Under the pieces are notes generated by a model, which worked only from the letters and a program-made list of their open reading frames with translations, was not told the DNA's origin and did not search any database. The translations under genes were made by a program, and so were the position numbers. From Acidobacteriaceae bacterium (GTDB lineage: Bacteria; Acidobacteriota; Terriglobia; Terriglobales; Acidobacteriaceae): a stretch of DNA of 64,000 bases. Location of the stretch: positions 1-64,000 of the forward strand of contig JASHRF010000122.1 of assembly GCA_030037545.1 (NCBI GenBank). Direction: 5' to 3'. Below, in pieces: positions 38,861 through 47,525 of this stretch (positions within the stretch are counted from its first letter, which is position 1; the number at the start of each line of letters is the position of its first letter).

Positions 38861-39318
38861 GGCAGCCTTTACCGATGAATTTTTTTAAGAGCACCAGCGG
38901 CGCCCAAAAAGGAGCCAGGGCCAAAATGACTGTTGCCTTCGGGGCGGAATCCCCTTTATTCCTGCAGCTTTCGACAGCCGCTCTTTTCTCTCTGGCGCTC
39001 TGCGGCGGCGAGCGGGCTTGTCTGCGCGCGCCCTTGAATCCCCGGATACACAACCTCTGCGCGATCCATTCCGAGTGAATCGCCCAGGTCCTTCCACTCC
39101 AACGACGAAGACCTGTCGTTGGGGCCTCGCCATGATCAAGAGGTTGGCTGAGCAGGTCCGGCCCGCGTCCGAGACTTGTCTTTTATTAATATAGCGAAAA
39201 AATGGCTATGGGCCCAAGCCCGTTTTCGTAAAGTGGCTTGGGTGGACGGCTTGGCCGGCGTTCCCGAGTGAATCTCGGTCGGGTCACCGGGCTTAGTGTA
39301 TCTTTGGAACCAGCGGCC
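38861..39318. other. Intergenic region between divergent gltB and rmlB
   Basis: About 460 bp with no gene. On the side of gltB there is a GGGG-ATTCCG-CCCC stem near 38941-38954 flanked by GAAGGCAACAGTC, inside a purine-rich segment that could fold as a leader, but I could not match it to a known riboswitch. Farther out, CCAACGAC (39099-39106) and GTCGTTGG (39115-39122) form a perfect 8-bp hairpin. No convincing promoter boxes were found for either gene. Confidence 0.4.
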
Positions 39319-40416
39319 ATGACCGGCAAATCGAGTATGCACGACACTTTACTGGTGACCGGCGGAGCCGGGTTTATCGGCTCCAACTTCGTTCTAAGTT
39401 GCCGGAAAAGCACCCCGTTTTCCGTCGTCAACCTCGACCTGCTGACGTATGCCGGCAATCCCGCCAACTTTTCGGAACTGGACGGGGACGGTCGCTACGC
39501 ATTTGTGCGCGGCGATATTTGCGACGCCGGGCTGGTGGCCGGCCTGCTGGACGAGCATCGGCCGCGGGCGGTGGTGCATTTTGCGGCCGAGAGCCACGTG
39601 GACCGGTCGATCGTCTCGCCGGAGGCGTTTATCCGCACCAACGTTTATGGCACCTTCACGCTGCTGGAGCAGGCGCGGCTTTATTGGATGGGCCTGAGCG
39701 AAGCGGATCGGGCCGCATTCCGGTTTCTGCACGTTTCCACGGATGAAGTGTACGGAACGCTGGACGCAGATGAGCCGGCGTTTTGCGAGACCACGCCCTA
39801 CGCACCCAACAGCCCTTATGCGGCCTCGAAGGCCGGCTCCGACCACCTGGCGCGGGCCTATTTCCACACCTACAAAATGCCCGTGCTGACCACTAACTGC
39901 TCCAACAACTACGGGCCCTTTCAATTTCCGGAAAAATTGATTCCGCTCATGATCCTGAACGCGCTGGAAGGCAAGCCGCTGCCGGTCTACGGCGACGGCA
40001 AAAACGTGCGCGACTGGCTTTTTGTGGAGGATCACTGTGCGGCCATCTTTACAGTGCTGGGAAAAGGCAAGCCGGGCGAGACATACAACATTGGCGGGAA
40101 CAGCGAGCGCGCAAACATGGACGTGGTAACCACCATCTGCGACCTGGTGGACGAGCTGCGGCCGCCCTGCGCGGGCAGCGAACGCCGTCAGCTGATTACG
40201 TACGTGAAAGACCGGCCGGGGCACGACCGGCGATATGCGATCGATGCGACGAAGATTATGCGGGAGCTGGGATGGAAGCCGGCGGAGAAGTTTGAGAGCG
40301 GGCTGCGCAAGACGGTCGAGTGGTATCTCGGTCATCCGAAGTGGGTGGAGAGCGTGCGCACCGGGGCCTATCGCGAATGGATCGCGCGGAATTACGCGGA
40401 GCGGCTGAAGATATGA
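39319..40416 (+). CDS. rmlB: dTDP-glucose 4,6-dehydratase
   Basis: RmlB makes the 4-keto-6-deoxy intermediate for dTDP-rhamnose and related sugars used in surface polysaccharides. It has the NAD fold [26 protein letters not shown], the HVSTDEVYG loop with catalytic Asp-Glu, [11 protein letters not shown] with the Tyr-Lys pair, [18 protein letters not shown] and [15 protein letters not shown]. An ATG at 39319 is used; a second at 39337 ([10 protein letters not shown]) is equally possible and closer to the usual length, as neither has a clear ribosome site. It overlaps rmlA by 4 bp (ATGA). rmlB, rmlA and rmlC form one unit; rmlD is not in it. Confidence 0.94.
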   Translation: MTGKSSMHDTLLVTGGAGFIGSNFVLSCRKSTPFSVVNLDLLTYAGNPANFSELDGDGRYAFVRGDICDAGLVAGLLDEHRPRAVVHFAAESHVDRSIVSPEAFIRTNVYGTFTLLEQARLYWMGLSEADRAAFRFLHVSTDEVYGTLDADEPAFCETTPYAPNSPYAASKAGSDHLARAYFHTYKMPVLTTNCSNNYGPFQFPEKLIPLMILNALEGKPLPVYGDGKNVRDWLFVEDHCAAIFTVLGKGKPGETYNIGGNSERANMDVVTTICDLVDELRPPCAGSERRQLITYVKDRPGHDRRYAIDATKIMRELGWKPAEKFESGLRKTVEWYLGHPKWVESVRTGAYREWIARNYAERLKI

Positions 40417-41309
40417 AAGGCATCATTCTCGCGGGCGGATCGGGGACGCGGCTCTATCCCGTAACTCACGTGATTTCGAAGCAGCTTCTGCCTGTCTACA
40501 ACAAGCCGATGATCTACTACCCGCTGAGCACGCTCATGCTGGCCGGGCTGCGCGAGATTCTGATCATCTCCACTCCGCAGGACACGAGCCGTTTTGCGGA
40601 ACTGCTGGGCAACGGCAGCCGCTGGGGTATGGACATCAGCTATGCGGTCCAGCCCAATCCCGAGGGACTGGCGCAGGCGTTTCTGATCGGGCGCGATTTT
40701 ATCTGTGGGCAGACCAGCGCGCTGATCCTGGGCGACAACATTTTTTACGGCCAGGGATTCTCGCGGCAACTTCAAGCGGCGGCTGCAATTGAGAACGGCG
40801 CAACCGTTTTCGCCTATCCGGTCGAGGATCCGGAGCGGTACGGGGTGGTGGAGTTCGACGCGCGGGGTCGCGCAGTGAGCCTGGAAGAGAAGCCCAGTCA
40901 GCCCAGGTCGCGCTACGCTGTGACGGGATTGTATTTTTACGATCGCGATGTAGTGGAGCTCGCGTCTGGGCTCAATCCCTCTCCGCGTGGAGAACTGGAG
41001 ATCACGGACCTGAATCGCCTCTACCTCGAAGCCGGCAAGCTGAACGTGGAGATTATGAGCCGGGGCATGGCCTGGCTCGATACCGGCACGCACGAGTCGC
41101 TGCTCGAGGCTTCGATGTTTGTGCACACCATCGAGCGGCGGCAGGGATTGGACATTGCCTGCCCCGAGGAGATCGCCTACCGGCTGGGATTCATAACCGC
41201 CGAGCAGTTGGAGACGCTCGCCGCGCCCATTCGCAAGAGCGGATATGGCCAATATCTGCTGGAATTGTTGCGCGAGCCATATCTTGCGCCAAAGAGCACC
41301 GAGCCGTAA
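40413..41309 (+). CDS. rmlA: Glucose-1-phosphate thymidylyltransferase
   Basis: RmlA makes dTDP-glucose from glucose-1-phosphate and dTTP. The 298-aa protein begins with the nucleotide-binding motif [18 protein letters not shown], followed by [49 protein letters not shown], the VVEFD and [19 protein letters not shown] segments, and [23 protein letters not shown] [14 protein letters not shown]. All are hallmarks. The ATG at 40413 overlaps the rmlB stop, so in-frame codons from 40320 are rejected. rmlC follows 6 bp downstream. Confidence 0.95.
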   Translation: MKGIILAGGSGTRLYPVTHVISKQLLPVYNKPMIYYPLSTLMLAGLREILIISTPQDTSRFAELLGNGSRWGMDISYAVQPNPEGLAQAFLIGRDFICGQTSALILGDNIFYGQGFSRQLQAAAAIENGATVFAYPVEDPERYGVVEFDARGRAVSLEEKPSQPRSRYAVTGLYFYDRDVVELASGLNPSPRGELEITDLNRLYLEAGKLNVEIMSRGMAWLDTGTHESLLEASMFVHTIERRQGLDIACPEEIAYRLGFITAEQLETLAAPIRKSGYGQYLLELLREPYLAPKSTEP

Positions 41310-41315
41310 ACGAGC

Positions 41316-41861
41316 ATGACCTTCGAAGAGACATCGCTGCCCGGCGTGCTGCTGATTACGCCGAAAATCTATCGCGACAACCGGGGCGCGTTTCTGGAGA
41401 CGTTTAATCAGCGCGAGATGTCTGCGGCCGGGCTGCCGTCGAAGTGGGCGCAGGATAATTTCTCGCTCTCCAAAAAGAATGTGTTGCGCGGGATTCATTA
41501 CCAGATCGTGCAGCCGCAGGGAAAGCTGGTCCGCGTGACGCATGGCGCGGTGCTGGACGTGGCCGTGGATTTGCGCCGCAGCTCGACTCATTTCGGGCGG
41601 CACGTGGCCGTGGAGCTGAGCGGCGAAAACGGCCGGATTCTGTGGATTCCGCCCGGCTTTGGGCATGCGTTCCTGGTGCTGAGCGAAGTGGCGGGATTCG
41701 CATACAAAGTGACGGATTATTATTCGCCGGCCGGCGAGCGGACGATCCTGTGGAACGATCCGGAGATCGGGGTTGCGTGGCTGGCCAAGACAGAAGAGGT
41801 GATCGTTTCGGTGAAGGATGCGCAAGGCAAGCTGCTGCGGGAAGCCCAGGTATTCGCATAG
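41316..41861 (+). CDS. rmlC: dTDP-4-dehydrorhamnose 3,5-epimerase
   Basis: RmlC epimerises C3 and C5 of the keto-sugar made by RmlB. The 181-aa protein is a cupin with PKIYRDNRGAFLETFNQRE, QDNFSLSKKNVLRGIHYQ (with the catalytic His), AVLDVAVDLRRSSTHFGR and LWIPPGFGHAFLVLSE, then YYSPAGERTILWNDPEIGVAW. All active-site regions are present. It is the last gene of the rml unit. The final reductase RmlD would be needed for rhamnose and must be encoded elsewhere, or the unit feeds another 6-deoxy sugar. Confidence 0.94.
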   Translation: MTFEETSLPGVLLITPKIYRDNRGAFLETFNQREMSAAGLPSKWAQDNFSLSKKNVLRGIHYQIVQPQGKLVRVTHGAVLDVAVDLRRSSTHFGRHVAVELSGENGRILWIPPGFGHAFLVLSEVAGFAYKVTDYYSPAGERTILWNDPEIGVAWLAKTEEVIVSVKDAQGKLLREAQVFA

Positions 41862-41947
41862 CTCGTCGCAACACTGCCCCCAGCCAACGCCGTGTTTTTA
41901 TTGCCTCAAATGCCGCGCCGGCGGCGTATGGTCGCCGTCGCCGCCGA

Positions 41948-41956
41948 TGGTATACT
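41948..41956 (+). promoter_or_regulatory. Extended -10 promoter element before yebC
   Basis: TGGTATACT (41948-41956) is a TG-extended -10 box with TATACT at 41951-41956, 53 bp before the yebC start. No good -35 box is seen at the expected place, which fits extended -10 promoters. Confidence 0.45.
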
Positions 41957-42008
41957 CACTTGTCAGGTGTGCGCGAACACCGCTATTCTCACTGCTTTTG
42001 AGGTTCTT

Positions 42009-42755
42009 ATGTCCGGCCACTCGAAATGGGCCACTATCAAGCACAAAAAAGGCGCGCTGGATGCCAAGCGCGGCAAGATTTTCACCCGCCTCATCAAGGA
42101 AATCACCATTGCCGCCCGGGCCGGCGGCGATCCGGACGGCAATCCACGGCTGCGCACGGCCGTCCTGGCCGCCAAGGCCGAAAACATGCCTGCCGATAAC
42201 ATCAAGCGAGCCATCCAGCGCGGCACTGGGGAACTGGAAGGCGCAACCTACGAGGAAGTTACGTTCGAGGGCTATGGGCCAGGCGGGGTGGCCATCCTGG
42301 TGGATGTTCTGACCGATAATCGCAACCGCGCGGTGAGCGAGATTCGCCATACCTTCGCGAAAAATGGCGGCAACATGGGCGAAACCGGATCGGTAAAATT
42401 CATGTTCTCGAAAAAAGGCTTGATCGCAGTCGAGAAATCGGTTGCCGATGAAGAGAAGTTGATGGACATCGTGCTGGAGCACGGCGGCGAGGACCTGAGC
42501 GACCAGGGCGACACCTGGGAGATCATTACCGATCCCCATGCGTTTGAGGCGGTGCTGGCGGCGGTGCGGGCCGCGGGCATTCCCACGGTCATGAGCGAAG
42601 TAACCATGGTGGCCTCTACCTATACTAAGCTGGAGGGCCCGGTGGCCAGCCAGATGATCCGCCTGCTGGAAGCGCTCGAAGACCTGGACGATGTGCAAAA
42701 TGTCCATTCGAACTTTGACATGGATGCCGAACAGATGGAGCACGCGGCGGGCTGA
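42009..42755 (+). CDS. yebC: YebC/TACO1-family protein
   Basis: YebC-type proteins act in gene regulation and, as shown for some members, help ribosomes at proline runs. The 248-aa protein starts [32 protein letters not shown], the most conserved region, then [59 protein letters not shown] and the late [37 protein letters not shown]. The start at 42009 matches the family; an in-frame region upstream is non-coding. A strong intrinsic terminator follows 30 bp after the stop. It is a single gene with its own promoter. Confidence 0.95.
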   Translation: MSGHSKWATIKHKKGALDAKRGKIFTRLIKEITIAARAGGDPDGNPRLRTAVLAAKAENMPADNIKRAIQRGTGELEGATYEEVTFEGYGPGGVAILVDVLTDNRNRAVSEIRHTFAKNGGNMGETGSVKFMFSKKGLIAVEKSVADEEKLMDIVLEHGGEDLSDQGDTWEIITDPHAFEAVLAAVRAAGIPTVMSEVTMVASTYTKLEGPVASQMIRLLEALEDLDDVQNVHSNFDMDAEQMEHAAG

Positions 42756-42784
42756 GCGAGGCGGGATTTAATGCGCGGAAAAAG

Positions 42785-42811
42785 GGCCGCCCGTTGAGGC
42801 GGTCTTTTTTT
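42785..42811 (+). terminator. Intrinsic terminator of yebC
   Basis: GGCCGCC (42785-42791), a 6-base loop and GGCGGTC (42798-42804) form a 7-bp stem with one G-U pair, followed by seven T residues. It lies 30 bp after the yebC stop and is the best terminator in the window. Confidence 0.85.
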
Positions 42812-42861
42812 GGAGAAATACAGGGGCCAGGGGAACAAGGGAACGAGAATACAGGGAAGAG

Positions 42862-43650
42862 GTGGGGAAGAGCTTGCGGCGATTTGATTGGGTTGTATTG
42901 CTCTTGTTGATGGCTGGGCCGCCGGCGGCGATGGCGCAAGCTTCGAGATCGGGAGCTACAGCCGCCCAAGCTCCGGAAGTGATCAACGGCCCCGGGATCC
43001 ATGACATTGCTGATCCCGTTGCGTATGTCCGCGACCATCGTAGCTGGGAAATGGGGCCATTTGTGAATTGGGGATCGGGAGTGGGCAGCCGCTCCGATTA
43101 CAAGTTTTTCTGGGCAGGCTTCCAGATCGGCAAGGTGTTGACGCCGGTGGTGCACGCGGGCATTTTCAGCGGACAGTTCGAGCTCGCAGGCAACATCCAG
43201 CCGCTGTGGCTGGGGTTTACGCCCCCGCCACACATGGAGCAATACACTTGCATCGATCCGACCACCGGCCAGCCGTATAGTTGCCAGCTTCCCACGGGGG
43301 GAGGAACGTTTCACGGCGTAAGTATTATGCCGGTAATCTTCCGCTGGAACTTTCTGACCCATTCACGGCGGATTCAGCCTTGGTTTGAGGCGGCGGGCGG
43401 GCTGATCTATACCACGCACAAGTTTCCGCCCAATCTCCTGAGCGATCCGGCTCTAGGGATCGACGGCGGGACGTGCGTGTGGAATTTCTCACCGCAGGGC
43501 GGCGGCGGCATCCATTTTTTTCTCCGCGACAAGCGGTCGATTGACCTCGGTGTCAGCGGGGTACACATCTCCTCGGCCTCGCTCGGCGACCGCAATCCGG
43601 GCGTCAATGCCAGCGTCCAGGTGCAGGTGGATTACACCTTCTGGAGATAA
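42862..43650 (+). CDS. Lipid A 3-O-deacylase, PagL-like outer membrane protein
   Basis: The 262-aa protein has a signal peptide (basic start, hydrophobic WVVLLLLMAGPPAAMAQ) and alternating beta strands suited to an 8-stranded barrel, ending in the aromatic residue Phe before WR. Near the C-terminus, VSGVHISSASLGDRNPGVNASVQVQVDYTF contains the His-x-Ser-x-Ala pattern (His235, Ser237) and NPG turn of PagL-family acyloxyacyl hydrolases. PagL removes a 3-hydroxyacyl chain from lipid A. The GTG at 42862 with AGGGAAGAG just before it is chosen. Alone on its unit; G/A-rich tandem-like sequence fills the gap behind yebC. Family match is fairly strong, activity unproven. Confidence 0.75.
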   Translation: MGKSLRRFDWVVLLLLMAGPPAAMAQASRSGATAAQAPEVINGPGIHDIADPVAYVRDHRSWEMGPFVNWGSGVGSRSDYKFFWAGFQIGKVLTPVVHAGIFSGQFELAGNIQPLWLGFTPPPHMEQYTCIDPTTGQPYSCQLPTGGGTFHGVSIMPVIFRWNFLTHSRRIQPWFEAAGGLIYTTHKFPPNLLSDPALGIDGGTCVWNFSPQGGGGIHFFLRDKRSIDLGVSGVHISSASLGDRNPGVNASVQVQVDYTFWR

Positions 43651-43714
43651 GGGAGGATTCCCGAAACAGACCTGCCCCGGGTCAGGCGCAAAAACAGCGA
43701 CGCGCCGAACCTTG

Positions 43715-43728
43715 GGCACCCGGGTGCC
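43715..43728. repeat. Perfect 14-bp palindrome before ftcD
   Basis: GGCACCCGGGTGCC (43715-43728) lies 19 bp upstream of the ATG of the formimidoyltransferase gene. It could be a dimeric regulator site or one more dispersed hairpin; nothing in the sequence decides. Confidence 0.35.
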
Positions 43729-43747
43729 TGGTGGGGAACGAGAGAGC

Positions 43748-44668
43748 ATGAACGGGCCGGTGGTGGAGTGCGTTCCTAATTTCTCAGAGGGCGTGGATGC
43801 CCGGCGGGTCGAGGCCATTGTGGCTGCGATGCGCATGGAGGGGGTGCATCTGCTCGACTGGTCGATGGACGCAGACCACAACCGTTCCGTGGTGACCATT
43901 GCCGGCGCGCCGGGGGCCGTGGTGGAAGCTGCAGTGCGGGCGGTAGGACGCGCCGTGGACCTGATTGATCTGACTCGCCAGCAGGGCCAGCATCCGCGTA
44001 TTGGCGCGGCCGACGTAATTCCGTTCGTGCCGGTTTCCGGCATCAAGCTGGACCAGTGCGCAATGCTGGCCCGGCAGGCAGGACTGGAAATCTGGCAGCG
44101 CTTTGGCGTACCGGTGTTTTTTTATGAGGCGGCGGCCGCGCGGCCGGACCGTGCCAACTTGGACGATGTGCGTCAGGGCCAGTTCGAAGGGTTGCGGGAA
44201 GCGGTGCGCAAGGACCCGTCGCGGCGCCCGGACCTGGGCGGGCCGGACTTGCATCCGACCGCCGGCGCCTGCGCCGTGGGAGCGCGTAAGTTCCTGGTTT
44301 CGTATAACATCTATTTCGATTCCAGCGATGTGGCCATGGTTCGCGCCATGGCCCGCGAGGTGCGCGCCGCATCTGGAGGCTTGAAGGGCGTGAAGGCTCT
44401 GGGGCTTCTGGCGCAGGGGCGGGCCCAGCTTGCGCTGAGTATTACGGATGTGGCCGCCACGCCGGTTTCTCAGGTCCATCGCAAGGTGAGCAGCCTGGCT
44501 TCGCACCACAAGGCGGCGATGACTGAAGCCGAGGTTGTGGGCTTGATTCCCGAGGCGGCTTGTGAGCGGGAAAGCGAGTGGATGCGTCAATTAAGTGGAT
44601 TCGACCCGCAAACCAAGATTCTGGAGCGGCGTCTCGAAACCCCGTTGCCATGGCCTGACGAGCAATAG
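43748..44668 (+). CDS. ftcD: Glutamate formimidoyltransferase
   Basis: This enzyme moves a formimino group from formiminoglutamate to tetrahydrofolate in histidine breakdown. The 306-aa protein holds the N- and C-terminal FTCD subdomains: ECVPNFSEGVDARRVEAI, DWSMDADHNRSVVTIAG, RIGAADVIPFVPVSGI, FFYEAAAARPDRANL, and later VGARKFLVSYNIYFDSSDV and SQVHRKVSSLASHHKAA. It has no C-terminal cyclodeaminase domain, as in many bacteria. The ATG at 43748 is chosen; an in-frame extension to 43541 lies inside the previous gene. No hut genes are next to it, so the pathway link is from family only. Confidence 0.9.
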   Translation: MNGPVVECVPNFSEGVDARRVEAIVAAMRMEGVHLLDWSMDADHNRSVVTIAGAPGAVVEAAVRAVGRAVDLIDLTRQQGQHPRIGAADVIPFVPVSGIKLDQCAMLARQAGLEIWQRFGVPVFFYEAAAARPDRANLDDVRQGQFEGLREAVRKDPSRRPDLGGPDLHPTAGACAVGARKFLVSYNIYFDSSDVAMVRAMAREVRAASGGLKGVKALGLLAQGRAQLALSITDVAATPVSQVHRKVSSLASHHKAAMTEAEVVGLIPEAACERESEWMRQLSGFDPQTKILERRLETPLPWPDEQ

Positions 44669-44812
44669 AGGGGCTCCGGCGGCTGGAAACCGCGGCGTTA
44701 GAATCAAAATGTCGGATTGTTAGGCTTTTCAGGCTTTCGTGGCGCGAAAACTGCGCAAGCGAACTGGTTTTTCGCGATTGGCACCAAGACAACTTAATTC
44801 CGGAGGATGGAA

Positions 44813-45778
44813 GTGTTGAAGTCGTTGATGAAACTTTCGGTCGTTCCTGCGCTTTTGGCAAGCGCCGGTATGGTCCACGCGGCCCAGTTGGATACGGATG
44901 CGCGCGGAGCGATCCCCGAATCGGTGCAGCAACTGGTGGTGATCGATTACCGGGCCATGCAGGATTCGACCTCGGCCATGGACCTGCGCAATAGGGTAAT
45001 GCCGCCTGAACTGAAGCAGTTCGACGAGGCGCTGCACAAGTCGGCGCTGGGCGGCGCGGGCAGCATGGATCAGTATGTGGACGAGCTGGCATTTGCGTTG
45101 TTCCGGCCCAAGGCCGGTAGCGACAATTTGGATACAGTGGGCATTGCGCAGGGACAGTTCCCGGAGCAGGACATCCTGGCGGCATTCAAAAAGCAACACT
45201 TGAAGCCGAAAATGGTGCGCACCAACGCCATCTATCCCATGACCAAGACGGGCATGGTGCTTTGCTTCGTCGATCCGTCGACCATGGTCTTCGGCGACAC
45301 GGACGCGGTGACCAAGGCGCTGGACGCGCGCGACGGCGTATCGCTGAGCTTGCTGGCCAACGGCGCGATGATGAGCGCCATGCAGGGCGTGGACTCGAGC
45401 GCGCTGTGGAGCATTCTGGACGACAAAGGCACGCAGACCATGATGAAGCAGCTCATGGGCCAGGCGGGCTCGGTCACCGATTTCGATACCGTGAAGAAGC
45501 ACCTGCAGGGCAGTTCGTACTCGATGGATTTCATCCACGGCGTGAGCTTTGACCTGACCATCTCCACCGGCGATCCGTTCACGGCGGCTACGGTATCGTC
45601 GCTGCTGACTGCGGCGGTGACGTTGCGCAAGTTGAGCAGTTCCGACGCGGAGAAGCAGGCCTTGAATGCGACTACCATCGCCTCCAATTCCGGGTCACTC
45701 ACCATTCACTTTGCCTCCACCGATGCGGAGTTTTCGAGCCTGTTGCAGTCGCCGCTGTTCCAAAGCATGGTGCATTAA
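44813..45778 (+). CDS. Exported protein of unknown function (321 aa)
   Basis: The protein has a signal peptide (MLKSLMKLSVVPALLASAGMVHAAQ) and a soluble mature part of alternating strands and helices with several Asp and Ser residues, such as LCFVDPSTMVFGDTDAVTKALDARDGVSLS and the C-terminal SGSLTIHFASTDAEF. This resembles a small exported acidobacterial family as I recall it, with no known function. The start is the GTG at 44813, which is 6 bases after a perfect GGAGG (44802-44806). The ATG at 44807 would leave no space after that site. It is a single gene. A hairpin follows the gene about 75 bp downstream. Confidence 0.7.
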   Translation: MLKSLMKLSVVPALLASAGMVHAAQLDTDARGAIPESVQQLVVIDYRAMQDSTSAMDLRNRVMPPELKQFDEALHKSALGGAGSMDQYVDELAFALFRPKAGSDNLDTVGIAQGQFPEQDILAAFKKQHLKPKMVRTNAIYPMTKTGMVLCFVDPSTMVFGDTDAVTKALDARDGVSLSLLANGAMMSAMQGVDSSALWSILDDKGTQTMMKQLMGQAGSVTDFDTVKKHLQGSSYSMDFIHGVSFDLTISTGDPFTAATVSSLLTAAVTLRKLSSSDAEKQALNATTIASNSGSLTIHFASTDAEFSSLLQSPLFQSMVH

Positions 45779-45853
45779 GGCGGAAACAAGGGGCCAAGCG
45801 AACAAGAAAAACCATCGGGCTGCAATCGAGCAGCTCGAACACACTTCAGATCG

Positions 45854-45893
45854 GGCCGGCTATCGTCACGCGATGACCGGCCTATTGATTTTT
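45854..45893 (+). terminator. Hairpin terminator after the 321-aa exported protein gene
   Basis: GGCCGG (45854-45859) pairs with CCGGCC (45877-45882), with an inner TATCG/CGATG stem, followed by TATTGATTTTT. It lies 75 bp after the stop codon and 42 bp before the end of the converging lipoprotein gene. Confidence 0.5.
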
Positions 45894-45934
45894 GTGTTCA
45901 AACCTGGTCCTCAATTCGTTCTTGGCAGTGGGGG

Positions 45935-46309
45935 TCAGCTTGCGGGTGAGAGCCGAGGATGAAACTCTGCTTTACCGTTAGGGAGCAGAACGATTTCCAG
46001 CGTTCCCTGTTGGCGCTCGGCGAGGTCGGGGCCGTTGATCTTCACTTGCTTGTCATCTGCGCCGGTGTAAGTAATGGTAAGCGGGCCGCTGCCCAGCACC
46101 AGGATGCGATAGTGGAAGTCCGCTCCGGCGGCCAGAGAGTCGGCTCCAAAGCTGGCGCTGGGATAATCGACTTCGAGAAGCTGGATGGCCGCGCCGGTGC
46201 GGTTCTCGATGTTGGTGTCGATGTGGTACGAATGGCAGGCCGCGGCCAGCCAAAGAGGCAACAAAAACGTGGCGGCGACGAAGCCGCGCAGGGCGCTGCG
46301 GCGCGTCAT
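45935..46309 (-). CDS. Small lipoprotein (124 aa)
   Basis: The N-terminus MTRRSALRGFVAATFLLPLWLAAAC is a signal peptide with a lipobox (LAAAC) at Cys25, so the protein is probably lipid-anchored. The mature domain is beta-rich: IDTNIENRTGAAIQLLEVDYPSASFG, then FHYRILVLGSGPLTITYTGAD and a final basic strand. No family was recognised. Its start overlaps the end of lpxD by 4 bp (ATGA), so it is coupled to that lipid A gene, which points to an envelope role. Codon use and length are normal. Confidence 0.75.
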   Translation of the reverse strand: MTRRSALRGFVAATFLLPLWLAAACHSYHIDTNIENRTGAAIQLLEVDYPSASFGADSLAAGADFHYRILVLGSGPLTITYTGADDKQVKINGPDLAERQQGTLEIVLLPNGKAEFHPRLSPAS

Positions 46310-47376
46310 TCCGGCTTCTCCAGGTGTTGATTTTCGCTCTGGGCGTTCTCTTGCGGGGCGTCGATCTTCAACTTCGCTTCAAGTTTGCCGATGCGTTTGA
46401 CGAGCTCGGGCAGACGCTGAAAGATGGCCACGGCGCGCAGCCAGGTGCGGTTGTCGAAGCCCGGCGAGCCGGAGATCATCTTGCCCGTCGGCACGTCGTG
46501 TGAGACACCGGATTGCGCGGTAAGGATGACGTTGTCACCCACCGCACAATGGCCGGCGATGCCCACCTGGCCGGCAAGGATTGCATTATTCCCAATCACC
46601 GATGAGCCGGCAAGTCCGGTTTGTGCGCAAAGCAGCGTATTCTGGCCCACGCGCGAGCCGTGGCCTATCTGCACGAGATTGTCAACCTTGGAGCCGTCGC
46701 CGATTTCGGTCGCGCCCACGGTGGCGCGGTCAATGGTGGCGTTGGCCTGCACGTCCACGCGACTGCCGATGCGCACGGGGCCCGATTGCGGGATTTTTTC
46801 CCACTGGCCGGATTCGTTCTTCGCGAAGCCGAAGCCGTCGGAGCCAATGATGGCGCCGTTTTCCAGCGTGACGTGATCGCCAAGGACGCAGTTTTCGCGT
46901 ACAACCGCGTGCGCGTGCGCGAAAAAGTGGCTGCCGGCCTGCACCCCGGGATAAAGAACCACGTGGGCCAGCAGCGTGGCGTGCGGGCCGAGGCGCACGC
47001 GCGGACCGACTACGGCATAGGGCCCAATGTGCGCGCCTTCGCCAATCTCGGCCGTGAGATCGATGACCGCGGTGGGATGAATGCCGGTGGGATATGCAGG
47101 CGGCGTGTAAAAGAACGCGAGCGCGCGGGAAAACGCGAGATAGGGGTTCTGGATGCGCAGGGTTGCGGCGGGGATTTCCTGAAACGCGGGCTCGACGATG
47201 ACCGCGGCCGCGCGCGTGGTGCGGGCCAGAGCTGCATAGTGGGGATTGGAAACGAAACTGATTTCGTTCGGCCCGGCTTCTTCGATGCCTTTGATGCCGG
47301 TGATCTCTAGGCTCGCGTCGCCGCGGAGTTCCGCGCCCAGCCGGCTTGCCAGTTCGCCCAGCGTCATTGAGTTCAT
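46306..47376 (-). CDS. lpxD: UDP-3-O-acylglucosamine N-acyltransferase
   Basis: LpxD adds the N-linked acyl chain in lipid A synthesis. The 356-aa protein has an N-terminal uridine-binding domain (TLGELASRLGAELRGDASLEITGIKGIEEAGPNEISFVSNPHYAAL) and a left-handed beta-helix of hexapeptide repeats (about 100-300), with GSDGFGFAKNESG and the catalytic His in VGIAGHCAVGDNV. The C-terminal helix FQRLPELVKRIGKLEAKLK closes the trimer. It is complete, so the cell makes LPS. It starts 150 bp upstream-side of nuoN's end in a gap with hairpins, and its 3' end overlaps the small lipoprotein gene. Confidence 0.95.
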   Translation of the reverse strand: MNSMTLGELASRLGAELRGDASLEITGIKGIEEAGPNEISFVSNPHYAALARTTRAAAVIVEPAFQEIPAATLRIQNPYLAFSRALAFFYTPPAYPTGIHPTAVIDLTAEIGEGAHIGPYAVVGPRVRLGPHATLLAHVVLYPGVQAGSHFFAHAHAVVRENCVLGDHVTLENGAIIGSDGFGFAKNESGQWEKIPQSGPVRIGSRVDVQANATIDRATVGATEIGDGSKVDNLVQIGHGSRVGQNTLLCAQTGLAGSSVIGNNAILAGQVGIAGHCAVGDNVILTAQSGVSHDVPTGKMISGSPGFDNRTWLRAVAIFQRLPELVKRIGKLEAKLKIDAPQENAQSENQHLEKPE

Positions 47377-47438
47377 TGTAGCGGGCGCGGCTTGCGGCTT
47401 CTGTTGAGCTAAGGATCCCTTTGAGTGCGCATTCCCGC

Positions 47439-47495
47439 AGCGGCTAAAGCCGCTCTCACTGTGGAAGATCTGGATGTACGGGCCGAAGGCCGTAC
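47439..47495. repeat. Pair of hairpin repeats between nuoN and lpxD
   Basis: AGCGGCT-AA-AGCCGCT (47439-47454) is a perfect 7-bp stem. GTACGGGCCGAAGGCCGTAC (47476-47495) forms an 8-bp stem with one bulged G. Both belong by look to the same class as the hairpin at 54804, with a GCC-NN-GGC type centre. Confidence 0.55.
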
Positions 47496-47525
47496 CCTCT
47501 ACTCAAACAGCTCCCTTCAAACTTC

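Noticed and set aside
38881-38960. Glycine or cobalamin riboswitch before gltB
   Set aside because: A short GAAGGCAAC string recalls such cores, but the conserved flanking boxes and helices were not found.
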